NCBI GenBank assembly: GCA_007127175.1
Contig: SKZX01000211.1
Span: 1 to 7,139 of the forward strand
Source: Desulfobacterales bacterium
GTDB lineage: Bacteria > Desulfobacterota > Desulfobacteria > Desulfobacterales > Desulfosalsimonadaceae
Direction of reading: 5' to 3'
Length of the DNA: 7,139 nucleotides
Position 1 is the first letter of the stretch, and each line of letters opens with the position of its first letter. A program made the position numbers and the translations under genes. Under the pieces are notes generated by a model that saw only the letters and a program-made list of their open reading frames with translations, was not told the origin of the DNA and ran no database searches. Shown piece after piece: positions 1-7,010 of this stretch.

Positions 1-2560
1 CGCGGAGGCGGTTTTCTGAATAGCCGCGCACGCTCATGGTGCCGCCCAGAAAAAAGAGCTGATCTTCCGGGATATCGTCTCGTTTACCATATGGGTCGAT
101 GTACCCGCCGTGACCCATGACGGCCAAGGTGAGGCGCCTTGCCGGGCTGTAGTAGTAACGGGCGTTCACGCGGTACTTGAGAAAATTGTCCAGGTCGTTG
201 TCAAGCCCCCTGGAAACGCCTACCGATGCCGACGTGCGCATTCCTCTTGTGGGCCTGACGAACGAATCCGTGCTGTTGTAGGCGATGCCCGGGGTGGTCA
301 CCAGGATGGTCCGCGAACGATACTGCTCCAGGTCCTCGGGCGCTATGGGCGTATCATCGGTGCGGTATTGGTCCCTGTGGTCGTAAAGGAATCCCAGGCT
401 TGCGGAAATGGTCGGTGTGAGCACCCGGGAGAAGTTGACCGTCGCACCGGTGCTTCTGACCCCGAAGTTCTTGTTGAGTTCCTCGATTTCCTCGGTAAAC
501 ACGGTCGCATCCGCTATGATCCGCGTGTTGAACAGGTTGGGTTCGGTATAACCGATTTCCCCTTTGTACCCGATCATGCTGATCTCCCCGAATGCGCGCA
601 GCTCCTTGTTTCTGCCCAGCAGGTTGATGGTGCCCACGCCGGTGTTGAAATAAAGCAGCCGGGAGGTGTCATAGCCCGTTGCGAACTGGAAAAAATACGG
701 TTTTTTTTCGTTTACCTCGGCCAGAAGCGTCACGCGCTCGGCTTTTTCCTCAAGGCCCATGGTTTGAAACCGGACAGTTTCAAGGGCGTTGATATTGCGG
801 ATGTTACGCTGGGATTCAAGCATGCCGTACAAGGAAAAGGGTTCCCCTTTTTTAAAGGTGGTCTGGCGCATCAGCGTTCTTCGCCGGGTGAGGAAGTTCC
901 CGGTGAAAAACGTTTCCCCCATTTCGACGTAGGGGCCCTGGTCTACCATGAATACAAGCGCTGATGCGGTTTCGTCTTCGGACAGGATGTTTTCGGTTTC
1001 GATACGGACGTGGGGGTAGCCTTTTTCCGAAATTTTTGCGGCAAGCGCGTTCCGGCCTTCCTGGGCCCTGTGTTCACGGTACGGGTCGCCGGGTTTCATG
1101 GAAAGCATTTTCAGCCCGTCAGCCGCATCCAAGGCGTCCATGTTTTCGATGGTGATGTCGGTGATGAGGGTCTGGGGGCCTTCGTGGATGGTCAGGGCAA
1201 CATCGACGCTCATGGTTTTATCGTCTTTTCCCCTTCGGGTATCGATCCGGGTGTCGATTTCAGGGGAAAGAAAACCGCGCTGCCGGTAAAGCGAGGCGAT
1301 GGCGGCCACATCCTCGTTGAGCGTTGATGGCACGAACTGCCCGGGGTGAAAGAAGCGGGGCGGTTCTGTCAGCATCTGGTTTAAGATTTTGTCGGTTGAC
1401 AGGTTGTCATTACCGCTGACTGTCACGGTGTCAACGATGTAGCGCGGTCCTTCGTCGATGGCAAGCTCGATTGCCCGGACAGGACGTCCTTTTCTTTCGT
1501 AACGCTCATCGATGCGCCTGACCCGGACATCGAGATAACCCGCTTCCCTGTAACGGCTCTCGATGTTGCGGATGCTCCGCCTGAGGCCGAAATCGTTTAC
1601 ATTGCCTTCCTCGTAAATAACCAGGTCGCCTTTGAGCGTGAAGGTCCAGAAAGCCGTGTTGCCGGATATGGTCACATCATAGCGCGGGCCCTCGTTGATC
1701 AGGTAGTCGATCCGTGCCCGCGCCCGGTCTTCACTAAGGCGTATCGTCGCATCCACCTGGGCTTCACAGTATTTTCGGTCCCAGTAAAATTGCGTCAGGG
1801 TTTTCTTGTCCGCGTCGACGTCATTGTTGATCAGCCGGGTTGCGCCCCTCACGAGCATCGATGATTGCCAGGTCTTCAGTCTGGGTAAAAGCCGTTTGCC
1901 GGAATAGTTTTCGTTTCCCACGGTGCGGACACGGTCAATGCCGTAGTAACTGCCTTTGTCAATATCCACATGCACTACGTAGTGGCCGTCTTTCGGGTCT
2001 TTTTCAGCCCGAAGGGTGACTTCGGGGGCGATGTATCCCTCCGCCCGGAACAGTTCCTTCACAAATTGTACTTGTTCGTCAATTTTTTCAGGGATATAGG
2101 CGTCCCCTGGGTAAATGGTCATGACGGTGATGATTTCGCGTTCCAGCAGGGGGAATCCCCCAGAAATACGGATATCCTTTATCCTGGCAAACGGCTCCAG
2201 CCTGAAAATCAGTGTAACGGGGGCCTGGGTCCAATCCGGGTCGGGTATATCGATTGCGGCAAACAGCCCCGACCGGTTCAACGCGCTGAGGCTCTGGGAA
2301 AAGCGGGTGTCGGAAAAGGGGCGGCCTTCCTCGAGGAAAATCAGGCTGCGGGTGACGTTTTTCCACTGGGCTGCATCCTTGTCCTGAACCCCGGTTATTT
2401 CGATCTCAATTTTACCGACGACAAAATCTTCGATTCTCTCCTCAAACGTTTCCGCGGCTATGCACCGGCCGATATCCGGCAGCACGGCCACCGTGATCGC
2501 AATCGCGATGCAGATGGCATAACGCATGCCGGTGCTACAAAAAAAATGTATGCAAAACAT
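1..2560 (-). CDS. tamA: Omp85-family outer-membrane assembly protein, TamA-like, seven POTRA domains (3' end outside window)
   Basis: I translated this reading frame by hand. It is open from the ATG at 2560 to the left edge (853 codons, no stop), so the C-terminus is missing. Order of parts: a secretion signal within residues 1-36; seven successive POTRA-like modules at about 50-126, 127-206, 207-294, 296-374, 376-464, 466-546 and 548-622; then a beta-barrel from about 623. Barrel hallmarks are YTEPNLF (671-677), FVRPTRG (767-773) and the loop-6 signature GGTMSVRGY (839-847), whose VRGY matches the conserved VRGF/IRGY of BamA and TamA. About 100 or more barrel residues should lie beyond the edge. 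The family inserts beta-barrel proteins into the outer membrane. TamA rather than BamA is inferred from the adjacent tamB; seven POTRAs is unusual for either, and a BamA serving TamB is the main alternative. The start follows an AAGGG ribosome site; ATG at 2527 is a rival start. Membership of Omp85 is near certain. Confidence 0.93.
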   Translation of the reverse strand, partial: MFCIHFFCSTGMRYAICIAIAITVAVLPDIGRCIAAETFEERIEDFVVGKIEIEITGVQDKDAAQWKNVTRSLIFLEEGRPFSDTRFSQSLSALNRSGLFAAIDIPDPDWTQAPVTLIFRLEPFARIKDIRISGGFPLLEREIITVMTIYPGDAYIPEKIDEQVQFVKELFRAEGYIAPEVTLRAEKDPKDGHYVVHVDIDKGSYYGIDRVRTVGNENYSGKRLLPRLKTWQSSMLVRGATRLINNDVDADKKTLTQFYWDRKYCEAQVDATIRLSEDRARARIDYLINEGPRYDVTISGNTAFWTFTLKGDLVIYEEGNVNDFGLRRSIRNIESRYREAGYLDVRVRRIDERYERKGRPVRAIELAIDEGPRYIVDTVTVSGNDNLSTDKILNQMLTEPPRFFHPGQFVPSTLNEDVAAIASLYRQRGFLSPEIDTRIDTRRGKDDKTMSVDVALTIHEGPQTLITDITIENMDALDAADGLKMLSMKPGDPYREHRAQEGRNALAAKISEKGYPHVRIETENILSEDETASALVFMVDQGPYVEMGETFFTGNFLTRRRTLMRQTTFKKGEPFSLYGMLESQRNIRNINALETVRFQTMGLEEKAERVTLLAEVNEKKPYFFQFATGYDTSRLLYFNTGVGTINLLGRNKELRAFGEISMIGYKGEIGYTEPNLFNTRIIADATVFTEEIEELNKNFGVRSTGATVNFSRVLTPTISASLGFLYDHRDQYRTDDTPIAPEDLEQYRSRTILVTTPGIAYNSTDSFVRPTRGMRTSASVGVSRGLDNDLDNFLKYRVNARYYYSPARRLTLAVMGHGGYIDPYGKRDDIPEDQLFFLGGTMSVRGYSENRLR
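20..46 (-). other. Omp85 loop-6 signature (GG...VRGY)
   Basis: Residues 839-847 of the reading frame read GGTMSVRGY, preceded by FFL. In Omp85 barrels the VRGF/IRGY-type motif sits on extracellular loop 6, which folds back into the barrel lumen, and its Arg is highly conserved. Its presence marks this protein as a true Omp85 member and not just a POTRA protein. It also shows that about four or five barrel strands still lie to the left of the window. Confidence 0.88.
695..2413 (-). other. Array of seven POTRA-like periplasmic domains
   Basis: Residues 50-622 of the Omp85 protein divide into seven units of about 75-90 residues. Each shows the POTRA pattern: a starting beta strand with hydrophobics and often a Gly (for example VTISGN at 296, VTVSGN at 379), a helix, a second helix commonly closed by a GY/GF motif (AEGY 173-176, EAGY 339-342, QRGF 427-430, EKGY 512-515), a strand pair, and a final strand often followed by EGP or a similar turn (EGPRYDV 290, EGPRYIV 370, EGPQTLI 460, QGPYVEM 541). 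Unit 1 is the most divergent and unit 7 adjoins the barrel. POTRAs bind unfolded client strands and partner proteins. Boundaries are approximate. Confidence 0.85.
2453..2527 (-). other. Predicted Sec signal peptide of the Omp85 protein
   Basis: Residues 12-36 of the reading frame read MRYAICIAIAITVAVL, then PDIGRCIAA. This is a positively charged start, a hydrophobic core and a small-residue end (IAA before ETFEER), which fits signal peptidase I cleavage after residue 36. The segment makes a textbook signal on its own if translation begins at the inner ATG (2527). With the ATG at 2560 it carries an 11-residue extension rich in Phe and Cys. The cleavage site is a judgement by eye. Confidence 0.65.
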
Positions 2561-2566
2561 GTATAA

Positions 2567-2571
2567 CCCTT
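2567..2571 (-). promoter_or_regulatory. Ribosome binding site of tamA overlapping the tamB stop
   Basis: On the minus strand AAGGG lies 6 bases before the ATG at 2560 and overlaps the TAA stop of tamB (2570-2572). This favours the upstream ATG as the start. It also suggests that ribosomes finishing tamB reinitiate directly on tamA, so that the two proteins are made in a coupled way. The coupling is inferred from spacing only. Confidence 0.6.
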
Positions 2572-5500
2572 ATCTGAATTCCAGGCGGAACTGCATTTCG
2601 CCGCCATAGGTACCGCCCGTATCCTGGAAGGCGCTCATGGACATGAATTCCAGCAGCCTGTAGATGGCCGCCTGTTGATGGAAGGTCTCGCTTCCTTTTC
2701 TTTCCACCCCATAGGTGACGGTCAGCCGCCGGGACAATTCCTTGCCGATTTTGACGCGCAGGGCCGGGTCGGTTTCGGCGTCCGCACTGCCGGGGGTGTA
2801 TTCCAGTTCAAAGATGTCGAGGCCTGTCCCGGCCCGTATGTCCTCTTCCAGCCGGTTGGTCAGGAGGTTGACCAGCATTTCTTCCGGGGAAGGCCCTGCC
2901 GGGCCGGTTCCCTCCGCCAGTTCGCGCGTGGTTTTTCCCAGCAAAAGCAAAGACAGGATGTCCGCATGTTCTTCATGGGGATTGGAGGACAGCTTGAATT
3001 CGAGTTCATCGGGGGTGCCGGAAATTTCGAGCAGGATAACCCATTTGCGCACATTTGAGATGGCACGGATATCGATGTCCGGCTGAATCCGGTAGGGGTC
3101 GACAAAATCGATGATACCCCGTGCGATATCGAATTCGATGTTCTGGAACGACACGGTCCCCTGGGCCACTTCGGCGCGGCCGGTAACCCTCGGCTGATCA
3201 AGGGTGCCGTTGATGCGGAGCTCCGGCCGCAGCGTCATCAGTGCCAGGTTGTTGTCCACCATGAGCGGTTTTCGGAAGCTCGTATCGATGTCTAAGGCAA
3301 GATTTTTCAGGTAGGGATAATCTGCCCGATCCGTTTCCGTGCGCGTGGGCGCGGCCCGCCGGCGCCGGGTGACTTCTTCGATGAGGCTGATGTGGGCGTC
3401 CCGGTAATACAGGCCGTCAAGGAAAATAATCTGGCCGGAAAGCCGCGTGTCGTCCGGTGTGCCGCTGAAAAGCAATTCACTGTTGACGGTTATTTCAAGG
3501 GTTCCCGGGACGCGTATGGGCAGGGCATGGGTGTTTACGCTCAACCGGGCCATTCCCGGGGAGAAGCCTTCTTCCATCCCGATTTCGCCTTCCGCATGGA
3601 AGCGGCCCCCATCCATTCGCCCTGTGACGTCTTCAATGGTGACGGATGTTTCAGTTATATGGATGCGTCCGTTAATTTGCCCGAGCTTCTGCATCAGGAC
3701 TGGAACGGTCAGGCCCAGTTCATGAAAGACGATTTCAGCATCAATATCGGGCCGGCCGCCGGTCTGGGAAAAGGATCCCGAAAAATCGATCGTTCCTTCA
3801 GGGTCCTCCAGATCGGGCACGAGCGCTGCAGCCGCGGCAAGGGGAATGGTCCCTTCAGCCAGGAATTCATAATCGCCGTCCAGGCGGCCGCTTCCCGAAA
3901 CAACAACCGGATTGGCTGCCAGCAGCCAGATTTCATTTTTCGGGATGGAAAAAGCGCTGTTTTCGAGACGCGCCGAAAAATTTTCCATTCGAACCACTTC
4001 CAGAGGCGTTTCACCGGTCCGTTCCTGGACAATAACCAGGTGCTCGAGATCAAGGTCCGCACTGACCTGCGAAAGGCCGGACATGCTGCCTCCGGCCGAT
4101 ACGTTTCCCGTTAAACGGCCCGACAGGGCGGTTAAACCCGCCATGCGGAGGAAGGGGTCGAGCGCCGTGTCCTCAAATGCGCCGTTGAAATCAAAATGAC
4201 CGCTGTCCAGGTCGTAGGCCGCCTGTGCGGTGAAATTGGAGATGGCCCGGATGTCCGCAATCCGGTCCCCGAGTTCAAAGGCGATATCGATTGGGGGTAA
4301 GGCATTTTCCTCTATCACGAGGTCAAAGGCGGAAAGACGGCCCCCCAATTCCGGGTTGTCCAAGCGGCCTTCCCCCGCGGCTGTCATGCGCATTTTTCCG
4401 GTGATGCCGGCATCGGCCAGAACCCCGATCCGGTTGAGATTGATGTCGTCTGAATCCATTTCAAAGGCGTAGTGATTGTCCAGTGAAACCTTCCCTTCTG
4501 CCCGTATGGTTTCGCCGGGTGCAAGGTCCGCCTGGGCATTTTCCAGAAACACGCTGCGGTCCCTGAAAATGGATGTGAGCTTCAGACTGTGGATCTGCTG
4601 AACGCCCAGATCGATGGCATGTCCCTCCAGTTCGATCGTTCCCCGCGGGTCGCCGGCGGACCCGTTCACCGTGCCGTTCAATGACAACCGGCCGCTCATG
4701 CCGGGCAGGAAATCATCAATATGTATCTCATCGCCTATAATAGCCAGGCTGATGACGGGGTCATCGTGCATATCGAGGGTGCCGGGCTCGAAAAGATCGG
4801 CACCCCCGGTGATGGTCACTCGTGAACCATTGCTGAAGACTTCCAGAGGCGCAAGCGTGAGCCGGCCCCGGGAAAACCCAACGCTTGCCTCAAGTCCGCC
4901 GATGCGTGTGCCGGCGGCTTCAAGGTTCTCTCCTGCAACCATCAGGTCCGCTGTTATATCGCTGAGCACCCCTTTGGCATGGCCTTCAAAGGCCAGGCGG
5001 CCGGCGACATCGTCGATGAAATCTTCCAGAAAAAGGGCGGACTCACGGACTGCCAGGTCTATTCGCGGCATATCCAGCAGGGAAAGGGATCCGGGATGGA
5101 AAATATCGACCGATCCGGACAACGCCGCAATGGATTGCCGGTTTTTGATCTGCAGGTGTTCAATGGCTGCCGTGCCGTCAGAAAGGGTCGCGGATGCTTT
5201 GAGATCCCCGATAGAGCGTTCATCGAGGGTGAGCCCGCCGGCGTCAAGTGACAAGGTGAGCTCGGGTGCGGTGATCTTGTTGGAGAGGTTCAGGGTCCCG
5301 CTGATTTTTCCTTCAAGGCCGAATTCCGGGTAAAAATCGGGAACCGCCACCGTCGTCAGGATCGCCTCGAGGTCGGCCGGCATGTCGGACCGGAAACCGG
5401 AAAACCCGCCGTCGAAAAGGTCAAGATGCCCGGTTATTTCCACCAGCGATCCCCTGTTGTCCGCAAAAAGGCGGTCAATGATGACGCGGCCAGTTGTATC

Positions 5501-6856
5501 GAGGGCGGCATCCAGGGCGACGTCCCCGAATCGCAGGCTGTCATAGGCCAATGCCCTGGATTGAACGGCCACGTTGATTTCCGGCTGCATGACCGGCCCT
5601 GAAACCGTGCCTGAAAGACGTGCCTCCCCCGATGACACGGCCACGTCCAGGGGGGCCAGAAATTGGGCCATGTCCGGTGTTTCAAGGGTGACAGCGGCGT
5701 CAACCGCATTGCCCATGATATCGTATTCGCCCGTTACCCGCAGCAGCGTATCGCGGACGGACAGCGCAACCGGATCGGCAAATGCTTTCCCGTCTTTGAT
5801 CCGCCCTGTAATGGTGATGTCCGGATCAATGGGCGAAAGGATGCTGCCGGCGCTTATCTGCCTGCCGCTGATTTTGGCATCGATCCGGGCGGAGAGCGAT
5901 TCCGGGGAAATACCGGAGCCGTTTATTTCAACAAAGGCGTCCACAACGCCGGATACATACGGTGCTATCCAGAAAAGGCGGTCAAAATCGATATTCCCGG
6001 CATCCAGTAAGAGGTCGTAGGTGATGGCGTCGAGATCGGCCGGCGCGGCCATCAGTCCGCCCGGGAATGCACCGCCAAGGTTGACGGCGCCGGAAAGGTT
6101 CAGGCTGGCAGGGCTTTCCCCCGCAAGTTGCAGGTCCAGGGCCAGCGGATGGATGCTTCCTTTGTCCATGACGGTTTCCACAAGGAAGTGTTCAAGCGGC
6201 AGGTATACACCCGGCAGGTCGATCAAGCTGTTTCCGATGGAAAAGTCGATGCGTCCGGAGATCACAGCGGGATTGACGTTATCAATGTCGAGGTGAATAT
6301 CGTTAATAGAGATTCTGCCGGGTGTTTCCGTCCCGGGGGACGCGTGGTCCTCAAAGGAAAAAAAGCCGTTTGACAGGGTCACGGAACGTAATAGAATCCC
6401 AATGGGCATCGCCCATTCACCGTCTTCTTGCGCCTCTTGGGGTGCCGGGGGAACGTCCGGGGAAGGTGAGGCAAATGCCCGGATAAGATTGAGAGTGCCG
6501 TCCGGGTCAACGGATAGCATCACCCGTGGGGTGTCGAGGCGGGCAACAATGTCGAGGGTCCCCCGCAGCAGTTCGACAATGCCGATATCCAGGAATAGCA
6601 GTTCTGCATCGGCAACGATGGTGTTTTCCGGGTCTGAAAGGACGGCTTTGTGGATGCCGATGCGCCCGTCAAGAATAGAAAGGTCAAGGCTTTCCCATTC
6701 GATATGGCCGGGTATGGCCCCGTTGACGGCGGATTTGATCATGTTCTGGCCGTGGCCGGTCTTCAGGTAGAAATGGCCACCCGCCAGCCCGGCAAGGATC
6801 AACGCCAGCAGGACGGCCATGAGCGCGGCAAATCGTTTGATGGTTTTTCGGATCAT
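2570..6856 (-). CDS. tamB: TamB-family inner-membrane-anchored translocation and assembly / lipid-transport protein
   Basis: This is a complete protein of 1428 residues, somewhat longer than E. coli TamB (about 1260). It begins with a basic stretch (MIRKTIKRF) and one hydrophobic helix at about 10-30, a typical uncleaved inner-membrane anchor. An AsmA-like start follows (about 31-130), then a Pro/Glu-rich linker (130-147), a very long run of alternating beta strands with GxLxGxG-like turns (about 150-1090), and the conserved TamB/DUF490 C-terminal domain (about 1090-1428), ending in strand-rich FRLEFR. Family knowledge: TamB spans the periplasm as a hydrophobic beta groove, binds TamA POTRAs through its C-terminus, and shares phospholipid transport to the outer membrane with YhdP and YdbH. 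It is followed after 9 bases by its Omp85 partner. No clear Shine-Dalgarno sequence precedes the ATG at 6856; that start is kept because the charged N-terminus plus membrane anchor is complete and no in-frame upstream start looks better. The family call is very secure; the exact substrate is unknown. Confidence 0.95.
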   Translation of the reverse strand: MIRKTIKRFAALMAVLLALILAGLAGGHFYLKTGHGQNMIKSAVNGAIPGHIEWESLDLSILDGRIGIHKAVLSDPENTIVADAELLFLDIGIVELLRGTLDIVARLDTPRVMLSVDPDGTLNLIRAFASPSPDVPPAPQEAQEDGEWAMPIGILLRSVTLSNGFFSFEDHASPGTETPGRISINDIHLDIDNVNPAVISGRIDFSIGNSLIDLPGVYLPLEHFLVETVMDKGSIHPLALDLQLAGESPASLNLSGAVNLGGAFPGGLMAAPADLDAITYDLLLDAGNIDFDRLFWIAPYVSGVVDAFVEINGSGISPESLSARIDAKISGRQISAGSILSPIDPDITITGRIKDGKAFADPVALSVRDTLLRVTGEYDIMGNAVDAAVTLETPDMAQFLAPLDVAVSSGEARLSGTVSGPVMQPEINVAVQSRALAYDSLRFGDVALDAALDTTGRVIIDRLFADNRGSLVEITGHLDLFDGGFSGFRSDMPADLEAILTTVAVPDFYPEFGLEGKISGTLNLSNKITAPELTLSLDAGGLTLDERSIGDLKASATLSDGTAAIEHLQIKNRQSIAALSGSVDIFHPGSLSLLDMPRIDLAVRESALFLEDFIDDVAGRLAFEGHAKGVLSDITADLMVAGENLEAAGTRIGGLEASVGFSRGRLTLAPLEVFSNGSRVTITGGADLFEPGTLDMHDDPVISLAIIGDEIHIDDFLPGMSGRLSLNGTVNGSAGDPRGTIELEGHAIDLGVQQIHSLKLTSIFRDRSVFLENAQADLAPGETIRAEGKVSLDNHYAFEMDSDDINLNRIGVLADAGITGKMRMTAAGEGRLDNPELGGRLSAFDLVIEENALPPIDIAFELGDRIADIRAISNFTAQAAYDLDSGHFDFNGAFEDTALDPFLRMAGLTALSGRLTGNVSAGGSMSGLSQVSADLDLEHLVIVQERTGETPLEVVRMENFSARLENSAFSIPKNEIWLLAANPVVVSGSGRLDGDYEFLAEGTIPLAAAAALVPDLEDPEGTIDFSGSFSQTGGRPDIDAEIVFHELGLTVPVLMQKLGQINGRIHITETSVTIEDVTGRMDGGRFHAEGEIGMEEGFSPGMARLSVNTHALPIRVPGTLEITVNSELLFSGTPDDTRLSGQIIFLDGLYYRDAHISLIEEVTRRRRAAPTRTETDRADYPYLKNLALDIDTSFRKPLMVDNNLALMTLRPELRINGTLDQPRVTGRAEVAQGTVSFQNIEFDIARGIIDFVDPYRIQPDIDIRAISNVRKWVILLEISGTPDELEFKLSSNPHEEHADILSLLLLGKTTRELAEGTGPAGPSPEEMLVNLLTNRLEEDIRAGTGLDIFELEYTPGSADAETDPALRVKIGKELSRRLTVTYGVERKGSETFHQQAAIYRLLEFMSMSAFQDTGGTYGGEMQFRLEFR
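2573..3589 (-). other. TamB C-terminal domain (DUF490)
   Basis: Residues about 1090-1428 form the most conserved part of the family. Visible marks are ELRINGTLDQPRVTGRAEV (1212-1230), the segment GTVSFQNIEFDIARGIIDF (1233-1251) followed by VDPYRIQPDIDIRA, the ILSLLLLGKT helix (1300-1309), and the barrel-like end LTVTYGV...MQFRLEFR. In E. coli this region contacts the first POTRA of TamA. An Arg-rich, probably exposed loop (TRRRRAAPTRTETDR, 1163-1177) lies inside it. The domain start is approximate. Confidence 0.85.
4520..5458 (-). repeat. Three tandem ~105-residue repeats inside TamB
   Basis: Residues 467-571, 572-675 and 676-779 align by eye as three copies of one unit. Each opens with a polar stretch and a strand plus DxF or DLF: ITGHLDLFDGG (474-484), LSGSVDIFHPG (579-589), ITGGADLFEPG (682-692). 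Each then has an acidic DF or PDF turn and a glycine strand (GKISGTLNLS 516-525, GRLAFEGHAKG 619-629, GRLSLNGTVNG 722-732). Each finishes with an I-x-x-L segment and a strand into a polar turn (IGDLKAS, IGGLEAS, IHSLKLT). A fourth, weaker copy may follow from about 780. This is divergent protein-level repetition, not a DNA repeat. Confidence 0.7.
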
Positions 6857-6919
6857 TCTGATATCGCGATTTTTATCATGCAGCAGCGGGGCTGATTATT
6901 GCTCCGATCTTACAGTACA

Positions 6920-6948
6920 AATATAGCCATCGTTACGGGGGTTATAAA
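6920..6948 (-). promoter_or_regulatory. Candidate sigma70-type promoter of the tamB-tamA operon
   Basis: Read on the minus strand, TTTATA (6943-6948; four of six bases match TTGACA) is separated by exactly 17 bases from TATATT (6920-6925; five of six match TATAAT). The expected start of transcription would be near 6912, giving a leader of about 55-60 bases before the tamB ATG. The site lies in the AT-rich centre of the priA-tamB gap. One match of this quality in an AT-rich stretch can arise by chance. Confidence 0.4.
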
Positions 6949-6961
6949 GGGGAAAAGCCGT

Positions 6962-7007
6962 CCGGGCAAGGATTTTTCGTTTTTTCGGGCCGTCAAGCCT
7001 GTCCCGG
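6962..7007 (-). terminator. Possible weak terminator hairpin after priA
   Basis: On the minus strand, 3 bases after the priA stop, the arm CCGGGACAGG (6998-7007) can pair with CCTTGCCCGG (6962-6971) through five plus three base pairs around a two-base mismatch, with a loop of 26 bases. The sequence after it is pyrimidine-rich (ACGGCTTTTCCCCTTT). The long loop and interrupted stem make this a poor intrinsic terminator; it may only reduce read-through or be incidental. Confidence 0.25.
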
Positions 7008-7010
7008 TAA

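Larger units (their letters stand above)
6857..7010. other. priA-tamB intergenic region
   Basis: This 154-base gap is the only non-coding stretch of note. It is more AT-rich than its flanks and holds the candidate promoter and the weak hairpin listed separately. Close to the tamB start are a short dyad (TGATA at 6859-6863 and TATCA at 6874-6878) and an eight-codon reading frame overlapping the tamB ATG. I see no RNA gene, riboswitch or repeat in it. Confidence 0.6.

Noticed and set aside
110..964. A long plus-strand open frame of 284 codons
   Set aside because: It lies wholly antisense to the Omp85 barrel and POTRA coding region, has no recognisable domain and has the composition of a GC-rich antisense shadow. 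The minus strand gives unmistakable Omp85 motifs here.
2450..2475. Cys at residue 33 of the Omp85 protein as a lipoprotein attachment site
   Set aside because: The residues before it are DIGR; a lipobox needs a small residue at -1, not Arg. A normal signal peptidase I site at IAA fits better.
1..2560. Reading the left gene as BamA
   Set aside because: Not excluded, but the adjacent tamB is the best evidence on hand and no bamA neighbours (skp, lpxD, fabZ) are in the window. Kept as TamA-like with the alternative stated.
1970..2566. Plus-strand open frame of 198 codons
   Set aside because: It is antisense to the signal peptide and first POTRAs of the Omp85 gene, has no family resemblance, and is low in secondary-structure logic; treated as a shadow.
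3392..4114. Plus-strand open frame of 240 codons, and others at 4614-5333 and 5574-6020
   Set aside because: All are antisense to the intact 1428-codon tamB gene; Arg/Ser/Pro-rich translations without domains are typical of complementary-strand noise.
6853..6868. ATCGCGAT and GATATC palindromes before tamB as operators
   Set aside because: Very short palindromes expected by chance; no second copy or known regulator match.
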